From: Lachnospiraceae bacterium
Lineage (GTDB): Bacteria; Bacillota_A; Clostridia; Lachnospirales; Lachnospiraceae
Direction of reading: 5' to 3'
DNA length: 12,827 nt
NCBI GenBank assembly: GCA_017960415.1
Contig: JAGCZE010000147.1
Span: 1 to 12,827 of the forward strand
Shown one piece after another: positions 6,584-12,827 of this stretch. The notes under the pieces are model-generated. The model searched no databases. It saw only the letters and a program-made list of their open reading frames with translations, and was not told where the DNA came from. The position numbers and the translations under genes were made by a program. Within the stretch, counting starts at the first letter, position 1; the number at the start of each line of letters is the position of its first letter.

Positions 6584-9295
6584 ATGGACGGATCCAAATG
6601 TGAAAAAGGCTCTGTTACGGTGTTTTTAACCCTTATTTTCATCGTGATATTTTCTCTTGTTATGACAAGCCTGGAAGCCGCGAGGAGTGCGGCTGCCGGA
6701 GCTTTTGCCCGGATGCTCCTGGTCTGCGCGGCAGAATCGGAAGCGGCGGAATTCTACAGACCGCTGTTTGAGGAATACCATTTATTCGGGATAGATACAG
6801 GCTTCGGAGGTTCCGCGGGAAATATATCAGAAGTGGCCCGCGGGATTGCCGGCAGGATCCCTCAAAATATCTGGAAGATCGAAAATAAGGAATGTACCCT
6901 GACCGATCATGAAATGATGATGGACGGAACGGGAGATATTTTTATCGAACAGGCCGTAAAATATGAATTGCTGAGCAAAGCAGGAAATTTGCTCTCCGGA
7001 TTTGCCGAAAAACTCGGAATGATTTCGGGCCAGGAAAAGACCGCAAAGGTTCTGCAGAAAAAACTGGAATCCGAAGAGAAGATCGCAAAGATAGACGAAC
7101 TGACACTGGATCTGATGAAAATGATCGACGGCGTGAACTGTAACCTGTCCGGGGACGGCAGCGCACGCTATACGATTGAAACAGGTTTTGTAAAAAGATT
7201 TCTGAATATGCCGGTTTCGATGCATTCGGCGCAGATCAACAGCAATGAGGTCTTTGCTGCTCTTTCCGGAAGATATGTCAATCCGGTGGAAATGCTTGAG
7301 GAACTTTATATCCTGGCAGGCAGATATGCTGAGGCCTTGGCTGAAGAAGAACAGTGTGCCGCCAGGATTGAAGAACTTGAGGCAGAGGAAAGGGTGATCC
7401 GGGCAGAGCTGAACCTCGCGAAGGATGCCCTTGCTGCGGTTTATGGTGTAATGGAAACCAGGATAACGGTCCTTTACCTTGCGGCGGAAGATGATGGTCC
7501 CGACGCAACGCCCGAGGAAAAAGAAGAGAAAGAAAGGGAACTCGCACGTAAGGCAGAGGAGATCAGGCAGGAATACAGCGAAGAGATCTCGTTTTGCGAA
7601 GCACGTATAACCCGGTCGGAAACGGAACTGACCGAAGCGGAAGCAAAGATATCCGAAGAGAGGAAGAAACTGGAGAAATACAGGCTCGCCGTTGCCGAAA
7701 AATACGAACCGGTCCGCGAGAAGGCAGATATGCTTACGGCGCTGTTCGGGGAGACTGCCTCATATGTGCAGAATGCCCTGGTATGCATTATGAAGATCAA
7801 AACCGCCCGGGCCGAGGCAGAACCCGGAGTTGATGAATACGAGCAGGAGCTTGAAAAAGCAAAAAGCAATATCGATCCTGAAATACTCGAAGGATATGAA
7901 GAAGATCATGACCGGATGAAAGAATATATCGAGGGAATCGGAGGAAACAGTGCCTTTGATTTCGAACTTGCGGAAGCTTCTCTTCGTAAGGATAAAAATC
8001 TGCTCGAGGAATGCGGATATGAAAGACTGCTGGTTTTTTCGGGCATGGATTCAAGGGCGGTTACCGAGGCTGCGAAAGAACTGCTGTGGCTGAAGGACAG
8101 AGTGGGAGAGTTCGTTTATGACGGGTTCGTGTTTGATTACAGCTCATTTTCGAACAATTCGGGAACCGGGGAGACTGCATCCGGCGGATTGTTAAGCGGA
8201 ATCGGTGAAAGCTTTTTGTCGCTGATGATAAAGGATACCGAAAGCATGTCAAATGCGGAGCTGACCTCGGCACTTCTGCCCGGCAGGGCGGACGATATGC
8301 AGGAATCTGCATCAGGCAGCAGGGCGGATAACAGGCAGGAATCCACATCGGACGGCAATGCGGATAACAGGCAGGAATCAACATCGGACAGCAATGCGGA
8401 TAGCGGACAGAAAGCATCGTCAAATACACTACAGACACAGATACCGGAGCTGCAGGATACCTCAAACGGTGCGGCGTCGATGGCCGGGGCGATCGGAGGA
8501 TCGGATATTTCGGAAGTGTCGGACCTGGCTGACAGCGTATCCGCTGAGAACGGCACAACTGACGGGGACTATTCCGGCCTGAGCCCCATCATGAGATCGG
8601 TGGGGTTTATCCTGTATCTGGCAGACAATTTCGGATGTTATACGGAATCGTTGCTGACTGAAGATACTGTGATGAAATATGAGCAGGAATATATTATCGC
8701 GGGAAATTTTCAGGATAAGGAGAATTTAAGCTCCGCAGTCCTGCGGATCCTGCTGCTTCGTCTGGTCACAAGCGGTATATATGTATTTTCGAATTCTGAT
8801 CTGAACAGTAGGGCGGAACTGATCGCAACAGGAATTCTGGGATTTACCGGAATGCCGTTCCTGGTTGCCTTCGCAAAATATGTGATCCTGTTTGCCTGTT
8901 CGCTTGAACAGGCAATGATCGAGACCGCGGCATTGCTCAGCCAAAAGGCTGTAACCGTGGTCACGAAAGATGAAGGATTTCTTGCGGATATTGGGGATAT
9001 TATTTCATTTTCCGCAGGAACCATTGCAAGTAAAGCGGAAGCATATCCCAGGATCGAAAACGGAATAAGGTATTCGGACTACATGTGTATCCTCATGATG
9101 CTCACGGACAGGAAAACGGCCGCTTACAGAGCTTTGGATCTTATTCAGGAGAATTTAAGATACGAATATGATGAAGATTATCTGATGATAAACTGTCTGA
9201 CCGGTTTTTCCGTAAACGCTTATTTTGATGTAAGTCCGATGTTTATTAACTTTAACGGATACAGGATCAGTACCTCATACGGTATCAGATATTAG
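6584..9295 (+). CDS. DUF5702 family TadG-like membrane/pilus-associated protein
   Basis: A 903-residue protein in the position of TadG/TadF-like minor components. The N-terminus (CEKGSVTVFLTLIFIVIFS, then LEAARSAAAGAFARM and FEEYHLFGID) and the C-terminus (RYSDYMCILMML about 830, then RALDLIQENLRYEYDEDY) match what I recall of the DUF5702 family of Firmicute pilus loci; the molecular role is not established. One N-terminal membrane helix lies at 10-30. Long Glu/Lys-rich helices at about 250-285 and 320-390 look coiled-coil. A Ser/Asp/Gln/Asn-rich linker at about 560-660 includes a 12-residue tandem repeat. A second hydrophobic stretch is near 765-790. The leader resembles a class III signal (KG|SVTVF) but has Phe instead of Glu at +5. 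ATG 6584 has no ribosome binding site and lies 2 bp after flp, implying translational coupling. Confidence 0.8.
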   Translation: MDGSKCEKGSVTVFLTLIFIVIFSLVMTSLEAARSAAAGAFARMLLVCAAESEAAEFYRPLFEEYHLFGIDTGFGGSAGNISEVARGIAGRIPQNIWKIENKECTLTDHEMMMDGTGDIFIEQAVKYELLSKAGNLLSGFAEKLGMISGQEKTAKVLQKKLESEEKIAKIDELTLDLMKMIDGVNCNLSGDGSARYTIETGFVKRFLNMPVSMHSAQINSNEVFAALSGRYVNPVEMLEELYILAGRYAEALAEEEQCAARIEELEAEERVIRAELNLAKDALAAVYGVMETRITVLYLAAEDDGPDATPEEKEEKERELARKAEEIRQEYSEEISFCEARITRSETELTEAEAKISEERKKLEKYRLAVAEKYEPVREKADMLTALFGETASYVQNALVCIMKIKTARAEAEPGVDEYEQELEKAKSNIDPEILEGYEEDHDRMKEYIEGIGGNSAFDFELAEASLRKDKNLLEECGYERLLVFSGMDSRAVTEAAKELLWLKDRVGEFVYDGFVFDYSSFSNNSGTGETASGGLLSGIGESFLSLMIKDTESMSNAELTSALLPGRADDMQESASGSRADNRQESTSDGNADNRQESTSDSNADSGQKASSNTLQTQIPELQDTSNGAASMAGAIGGSDISEVSDLADSVSAENGTTDGDYSGLSPIMRSVGFILYLADNFGCYTESLLTEDTVMKYEQEYIIAGNFQDKENLSSAVLRILLLRLVTSGIYVFSNSDLNSRAELIATGILGFTGMPFLVAFAKYVILFACSLEQAMIETAALLSQKAVTVVTKDEGFLADIGDIISFSAGTIASKAEAYPRIENGIRYSDYMCILMMLTDRKTAAYRALDLIQENLRYEYDEDYLMINCLTGFSVNAYFDVSPMFINFNGYRISTSYGIRY
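8285..8425 (+). repeat. 36-bp in-frame tandem repeat in the DUF5702 gene
   Basis: Three full 36-bp units and a fourth partial one (8285-8320, 8321-8356, 8357-8392, 8393-8425) encode RADDMQESASGS, RADNRQESTSDG, NADNRQESTSDS and NADSGQKASSN. The two central units are the most alike in DNA, suggesting recent slippage or unequal exchange. It encodes a flexible hydrophilic spacer at residues 568-614. Confidence 0.9.
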
Positions 9296-9359
9296 GAAAA
9301 AGCGGACTAAGTAAATGCTGACAAAGAAAACGGCAGATTATCGTATGGAAAGCAAACGG

Positions 9360-9506
9360 CTTCGAACCGTCACATCTGCGCCCTGACATTTAAACTAACC
9401 CTTTCTAAATAATTGACGAAATCATCAATTCATTTAAAACTCTCCGTACAGAAAAAACAGAAGCCTTGGTTGAATCGATGTCAGGCACAGATGTGACGGG
9501 TTGAAG
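9360..9506. repeat. Long inverted repeat in the DUF5702-tadE gap (MITE-like or regulatory hairpin)
   Basis: The left arm (9360-9389) and right arm (9478-9506) are inverted copies with about 26 of 30 matching positions, sharing the 12-nt core CCGTCACATCTG and the end TGACAT. The 88-bp interior contains a smaller AATTGA/TCAATT inverted repeat (9411-9416 with 9425-9430). It fills most of the only long gap in an otherwise tight operon. No transposase or clear target duplication is visible, so a miniature mobile element is a hypothesis; a large mRNA stem-loop is the alternative. The gap also holds an unlikely 23-codon ORF (9315-9386). Confidence 0.7.
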
Positions 9507-9540
9507 TTTCTGCGCATCCTGCAATGCTTACCCGAAGAAC

Positions 9541-9579
9541 ATGATCATGAAAAATATGACTGATAAAGAGAGACATTAG
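9541..9579 (+). other. In-frame 5' fragment of the TadE-like gene, cut off by an amber codon
   Basis: ATG 9541 (also ATG 9547 and 9556) is in frame with the TadE-like gene and reads MIMKNMTDKERH before TAG at 9577-9579. The next codons, KASLTVEAG, are the typical processing region of TadE-like pseudopilins. The fragment is thus probably the original charged leader, interrupted by a single nonsense codon. No strong ribosome binding site is seen ahead of it. Confidence 0.5.
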
Positions 9580-9588
9580 AAAGCCTCA

Positions 9589-10449
9589 TTGACGGTCGAG
9601 GCAGGACTGGTATTTCCGTTCTTCTTCTTTGCGATCATGGCGCTTTGCTGCATTTTCAGGTATTTATATACGGAATATACCGTGGAAAAATGCATGCTGT
9701 CTACGGCAAGATATCTAGGACAGTTTCCTGAAATAGTGAGTGCCGCGGCCGAAAAAAGAAGCGGATTTGCCGATTCTCTGATCGGAGAGATCGCTGACAG
9801 ACAGGTTCCTGTGACCGGGATGTCTGTCAGGGAAATAGCGGAAAGGGCATCGGACGGTGTTATTATAGAGAGTCTGCTCGTGAAAGAGATACGGCAGTAC
9901 ACTTATGCTGTCGGTGCTGTCAGGGGCGGAGCCGGAGGCTTCAGCTGCATAGGTTCGGAACTGTACACGGATGATGAAACCGTAAAGATCAGGTGTTCTT
10001 ACAGGCTTAAAACTCCTGTTTCCATGTTCGATCTCACATCGATCCCGATCAGCCAGGAGCTGGAGTACCGGTATTTTACGGGGCATGCGGTGGAATCCGT
10101 ACTGACAGAAGCAGAGGCGGAGGAAGAGGATGGAGATGATACCACCGTATATATTACCGAAGAAAAGATCGTATATCATCTTTCACTGACGTGTCCGAGC
10201 CTTAATCTGGTGATCACTTCCTGTCCGCTCGACCGGGTCGGTGAAAAAAGAAACAAGGGCGGGGGAAAGTATTATCCCTGCGAATTCTGCGCGAAGAGAA
10301 AAGCTCCGGATACGGTATTTATCGCAAAAGAGGGCGACAGATACCATTATAAACGGAACTGCAGCGGATTAAAAAGGACGATTACAGAGATCAAACTGAG
10401 CGAAGCGGCAAAAACACGGCGTGCATGTAAAAGATGCGGGAAGAAGTAG
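9589..10449 (+). CDS. TadE-like pseudopilin with two C-terminal YH-C-CxxC modules (N-terminus disrupted or TTG start)
   Basis: Minor pilin-like protein, 286 residues from TTG 9589. MTVEAGLVFPFFFFAIMAL begins inside the conserved TadE core helix, so this start lacks the charged leader and the A|SLTVE cleavage site. Both are encoded just upstream but separated by TAG at 9577 (see 9541-9579). It may be a pseudogene, a recent nonsense mutation or a sequencing error. AGAAAG (9578-9583), a partial anti-SD complement, lies 5 nt before the TTG. The C-terminus carries two like modules: VYIT, Y196-H197, C202, C231xxC234; and VFIA, Y252-H253, C258, C280xxC283. This YHxxxxC...CxxC pattern recurs at the ends of Firmicute surface proteins and suggests metal binding or disulphides. 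An acidic linker (about 173-185) precedes it. The rest of the frame is intact, arguing against long-standing decay. Confidence 0.75.
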   Translation: MTVEAGLVFPFFFFAIMALCCIFRYLYTEYTVEKCMLSTARYLGQFPEIVSAAAEKRSGFADSLIGEIADRQVPVTGMSVREIAERASDGVIIESLLVKEIRQYTYAVGAVRGGAGGFSCIGSELYTDDETVKIRCSYRLKTPVSMFDLTSIPISQELEYRYFTGHAVESVLTEAEAEEEDGDDTTVYITEEKIVYHLSLTCPSLNLVITSCPLDRVGEKRNKGGGKYYPCEFCAKRKAPDTVFIAKEGDRYHYKRNCSGLKRTITEIKLSEAAKTRRACKRCGKK

Positions 10450-10477
10450 CGTTTGAGTCGGTTGTTTCGGTTTACTG

Positions 10478-10945
10478 ATGAGGGAGAAAAAAGTGATCAT
10501 ACGAATTGCTCTGATATGTTATCTGGCTGCTGCATCGATCATCGACATCATAAAAAAGAAACTGCCCCTGGCATATCTCGCAGCAGGAGTGATCCCTATA
10601 TCGGTCGGGATTTGTGCGGAGCTGTTCATTTATGAAAACAGTGGATATATGGATGTTATATTTTCACACGGAGCAGGGATACTTGTCGGAGCCATGTTTT
10701 TACTTGTGAGTATCCTGACCCGGGAAAAGCTGGGAAAGGCGGATGCGATACTGTTCTGTATATGCGGAGGGACGGCAGGTTACGGAAAACTCATGACGAT
10801 AATAATGTCGGCTTTTCTGCTGGGAGCATTGTATGCTGTTGCTATGCTAGCGATCGGAAGGATGAAGAGGAACAGCAGCTTTGCGTTCGCACCGTTCATA
10901 TTTGCCGGATATATCATGACGGAAATACTCTTAAACGGTGTATGA
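10478..10945 (+). CDS. tadV: Prepilin peptidase, A24 family, TadV/CpaA type
   Basis: Membrane aspartyl protease that cleaves the leaders of Flp and the TadE-like proteins. It has 155 residues from ATG 10478, the short form without the N-methyltransferase domain. Four to six membrane helices are visible. The first catalytic aspartate is D23 in SIIDIIKKKLP. The second is D89 in GKADAILF, where the usual GxGD reads G-K-A-D. FAFAPFIFAGYI (135-146) matches the conserved C-terminal helix. ATG 10478 has no ribosome binding site; GTG 10493, 6 nt after AGGGAG (10481-10486), is an alternative start that removes MREKK. It follows the TadE-like gene by 28 bp and overlaps no gene. Family assignment is firm; the symbol follows position and size. 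Confidence 0.85.
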   Translation: MREKKVIIRIALICYLAAASIIDIIKKKLPLAYLAAGVIPISVGICAELFIYENSGYMDVIFSHGAGILVGAMFLLVSILTREKLGKADAILFCICGGTAGYGKLMTIIMSAFLLGALYAVAMLAIGRMKRNSSFAFAPFIFAGYIMTEILLNGV

Positions 10946-10955
10946 GGGTCGGCAA

Positions 10956-11420
10956 ATGAAAAAAGAAAAAATGATGTTACGGCAGATAAACGCTTCATCC
11001 ACAGTGGAAGCGGCCCTGATCCTGCCATTGATCATTGCCGTTATATTCGGTCTGATCAGGCTGATGTTCTTTATGTACGTAAGGATCAAGCTCGATGCGG
11101 ACCTGGACAGAGCGGCAACGGAAGCATCCCTTTATGTTTCCGGATCCGGGAGGACCGTTGAGGGGCCTGACCTGTTACCGTTCATAAATGAGAATATTGA
11201 TGATTATCCCGGTTATACGGTCATCAGCAGGGGAATAAACAAAGAAAACGGCCGGATAGAAACCCGTGCCTCGCTAAAGCTCATGGATGGATCGGGATTT
11301 ACGGGATTGTTTGCGGGCTATGTGAGTGAGCTGAATGCTTCGGTATCCGTAAGATACTGGGATAGTCCGAAGATCAAGCGTCTTATCGATGTAATCCTTC
11401 GAATGAAACAGGACAAATGA
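10956..11420 (+). CDS. TadE-like pseudopilin
   Basis: Minor pilin-like protein of 154 residues. ATG 10956 follows GAGGG (10944-10948) by 7 nt, better than GTG 10938. A basic leader (MKKEKMMLRQIN) is followed by A13|SSTVEAALILP, with glutamate at +5 (E18) and a hydrophobic helix to about residue 42, then a soluble domain of about 110 residues with no cysteine-rich tail. This is the TadE layout, with Ala rather than Gly at -1. It is about half the size of the first TadE-like protein and intact, so it could cover part of that protein's role. Its stop overlaps the next start as ATGA. Confidence 0.85.
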   Translation: MKKEKMMLRQINASSTVEAALILPLIIAVIFGLIRLMFFMYVRIKLDADLDRAATEASLYVSGSGRTVEGPDLLPFINENIDDYPGYTVISRGINKENGRIETRASLKLMDGSGFTGLFAGYVSELNASVSVRYWDSPKIKRLIDVILRMKQDK

Positions 11421-12736
11421 GGTTGATGAATATGGCAGATATCAGTCTTCAGAGGAATTTAGGGCAGCAGGTCATGATCGTTACCGGGAAAAAGAAAAAC
11501 GGGGCCGGCGGTGCAGCGGATTTTCGTGAAAGGATGCTGTCCTTCAATCATATTGAAGGGCTGCTCGATTTTGAAATTACCGGAGAAGGCGGGGAGAAAA
11601 CATATCAATACGATATTGAGGACAAATCCACTCTCGAAGAATTCTTCTCGAAAAAGAAGCCTGATCGGGCCAGGATCACGCAGGTCCTTGGAAAGTTGTT
11701 AAAAACAGTCTGTCACGGACGTGAGTACATGTTGTCGGAGAATGATTATATTATACGCGCGGATACCGTTTTTGTTGATGATGAGGATAATGTGTACGTT
11801 GCCTGTTTTCCCTCATATGATGCTGACCTGCGGGACCAGCTTGCATCCCTGGCCGAATACCTGATGAAAATTGTCGATTATTCAGACGAGAGTGCGGTTT
11901 TGCTTGTATATGGGTTTTATATGCGTACCCGTGAAAAAAAGTACACATTGGACGATATCCTGAAAACACTGGATCGTGATCCTGAGAAGGATCAGGCAGA
12001 CAAGGGATCTTATGAAGAGAGCAGAACAGCGCCTGTGGAATATCGAAATCCCGGAAATATCAATTATGAGCCTGATAGCAGGAGAATTCCGTATATGGCG
12101 GATACGATGGAAATAAGATCGGACTCCGGGGAGTATGTGAAACCGGATCCGGCAAAGGTTTTCTCGGAAAGCCCTTCAAAACTGAAGCTGGCCGGAATAT
12201 TAATGCCGTTGCTGACTGTTCTGATCATTTTTATCCTTTTGAATTCGGGGCTGCTGATCAATCCGGAAACCGGCCGTAATGACGTACTGAAGACGGGCTT
12301 TCTTGTTCTGGCACTGATCGGGGTTTGCTTTGAGGCCGAAAAGATCCTCTGGGGTTCATTTGCGAAAAAACTGGCAGGGAGTATCATGTCTGCGAAGAAG
12401 GAATCCGCAGAGGCAACGGTTTTTCTGTATGGGGATGATACCGTCGGATATCCGTTTTCGCTTGTATCTGACGATCAGCCTGCTATCAATGTGAGCCATT
12501 TTCCTTATTTTGTCGGCAAAGATGCGAAACATTGCGACTATGTCATGGCTACTCAGGTAGGCATTTCCCGCTATCATATGAAAATTGACAGGGATGGGGA
12601 CGGCTTTACCATCTGTGATTTGAACTCCACCAACGGTACCTTCATTAACGGCGAAAGATTGGCGCCTCATTTACCGCATAAGATCAAAAGAGGTGATGAA
12701 TTGCGCATCGGCAAATGCATTTATTATTGCAACTAA
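11417..12736 (+). CDS. DUF6382-FHA domain membrane protein
   Basis: Probable phosphothreonine-reading regulator of the pilus system, 439 residues from ATG 11417; ATG 11432, 9 nt after GAGG (11419-11422), is an alternative. The N-terminal ~190 residues (ISLQRNLGQQVMIV, YDIEDKSTLEEFF, EYMLSENDYII, VLLVYGFYMR) fit the DUF6382 family. A polar linker follows, then two membrane helices (about 254-278 and 291-312). The C-terminal FHA domain spans about 363-439: YFVGK, SRYH (384-387) and LNSTNGTFING (401-411) give the phosphopeptide-binding serine, arginine, histidine and asparagine. Both soluble domains would face the cytoplasm. Its ATGA overlap with the TadE-like gene puts it in the operon; homologous pairs are, to my recollection, common beside Firmicute Tad loci. 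Partner kinases are not in the window. Confidence 0.88.
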   Translation: MRLMNMADISLQRNLGQQVMIVTGKKKNGAGGAADFRERMLSFNHIEGLLDFEITGEGGEKTYQYDIEDKSTLEEFFSKKKPDRARITQVLGKLLKTVCHGREYMLSENDYIIRADTVFVDDEDNVYVACFPSYDADLRDQLASLAEYLMKIVDYSDESAVLLVYGFYMRTREKKYTLDDILKTLDRDPEKDQADKGSYEESRTAPVEYRNPGNINYEPDSRRIPYMADTMEIRSDSGEYVKPDPAKVFSESPSKLKLAGILMPLLTVLIIFILLNSGLLINPETGRNDVLKTGFLVLALIGVCFEAEKILWGSFAKKLAGSIMSAKKESAEATVFLYGDDTVGYPFSLVSDDQPAINVSHFPYFVGKDAKHCDYVMATQVGISRYHMKIDRDGDGFTICDLNSTNGTFINGERLAPHLPHKIKRGDELRIGKCIYYCN

Positions 12737-12755
12737 CGGGTTTTTAGTGTATAAT
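12727..12755 (+). promoter_or_regulatory. Predicted promoter of the downstream gene, overlapping the end of the FHA gene
   Basis: TTGCAA (12727-12732, four of six matches to the -35 consensus) is separated by 17 bp from a perfect TATAAT (12750-12755). The -35 overlaps the last codons of the FHA gene. Transcription would begin near 12762, about 27 nt before ATG 12789. No terminator hairpin is seen after the FHA stop, so read-through from the operon is also possible. Confidence 0.65.
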
Positions 12756-12788
12756 CATTTTCCAGAATATTTGGGAGATGTTTATTCT

Positions 12789-12827
12789 ATGAGAGAGCTT
12801 TCGGGTGAATTGAAACAGTATGTGACC
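12789..12827 (+). CDS. Start of a downstream gene, function unknown (3' partial)
   Basis: ATG 12789 follows GGGAG (12773-12777) by 11 nt and stays open for 13 codons to the window edge, reading MRELSGELKQYVT. This is too short to identify. The promoter just upstream and the ribosome binding site support a real gene start. Confidence 0.5.
   Translation, partial: MRELSGELKQYVT

Noticed and set aside
8285..8425. Possible CRISPR-like array
   Set aside because: The units are contiguous without spacers, stay in frame with the gene and encode a low-complexity linker; no cas genes are present.
8061..8558. Antisense ORFs (165 and 139 codons) with repeated Cys/Pro- or Asp/Ser-rich units
   Set aside because: They mirror the 36-bp repeat and the codon composition of the DUF5702 gene, have no ribosome binding sites and resemble no known family.
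9315..9386. 23-codon ORF in the DUF5702-tadE gap
   Set aside because: It has no convincing ribosome binding site, and its 3' end runs into the left arm of the inverted repeat, so chance is the simplest explanation.

Overview
This window is a monoderm-type Tad/Flp pilus locus on the + strand, with the 3' part of an ABC-transporter solute-binding protein gene upstream and the first codons of an unrelated or accessory gene downstream. The families present point to a Gram-positive anaerobe of the Clostridia, most likely Lachnospiraceae. They are a DUF3502-tailed sugar/peptide-binding protein, a DUF5702 protein in place of TadG, a DUF6382-FHA protein, and no secretin, RcpA or TadD. The taxonomic placement is an inference from gene content and moderate GC, not a database match.

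Layout. Positions 1-1209 hold the solute-binding protein gene, followed by a strong intrinsic terminator (1241-1277). About 500 bp without a gene follow (1278-1787). This stretch contains a strong hairpin, a 40-bp-period imperfect direct repeat and a good sigma-70-like promoter (TTGACA-16-TGTAAT, 1628-1655) that probably drives the pilus operon. The operon then runs: tadZ-like (TTG start, degenerate P-loop), tadA/cpaF ATPase, tadB, tadC (with a large Ig-like extracytoplasmic insertion), a 58-residue Flp pilin, a 903-residue DUF5702 protein, a ~290-bp gap holding a long inverted repeat, a TadE-like protein with two C-terminal YH-C-CxxC modules, a TadV/CpaA-type prepilin peptidase, a second TadE-like pseudopilin, and a DUF6382/FHA membrane protein. 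A new promoter overlaps the end of the FHA gene and probably starts the next unit at 12789.

How the genes fit together. TadA powers assembly on a TadB/TadC membrane platform. The A24 peptidase trims the leader peptides of Flp and the TadE-like proteins. DUF5702 and the TadE-like proteins are likely minor or tip/anchor components spanning the thick wall. The TadZ-like protein probably places the machine at a cell site, and the FHA protein suggests control by threonine phosphorylation.

The core system is a known type. The points most worth a second look are: (i) an in-frame amber codon that removes the leader and processing site of the first TadE-like gene, just downstream of a ~147-bp inverted-repeat element; (ii) a mini-ORF plus hairpin arrangement placing the tadC GTG start inside a loop; (iii) the Ig-like insertion in TadC; (iv) a likely ATT start for tadA; (v) the degenerate TadZ P-loop; and (vi) the duplicated Cys/His modules on a pseudopilin.
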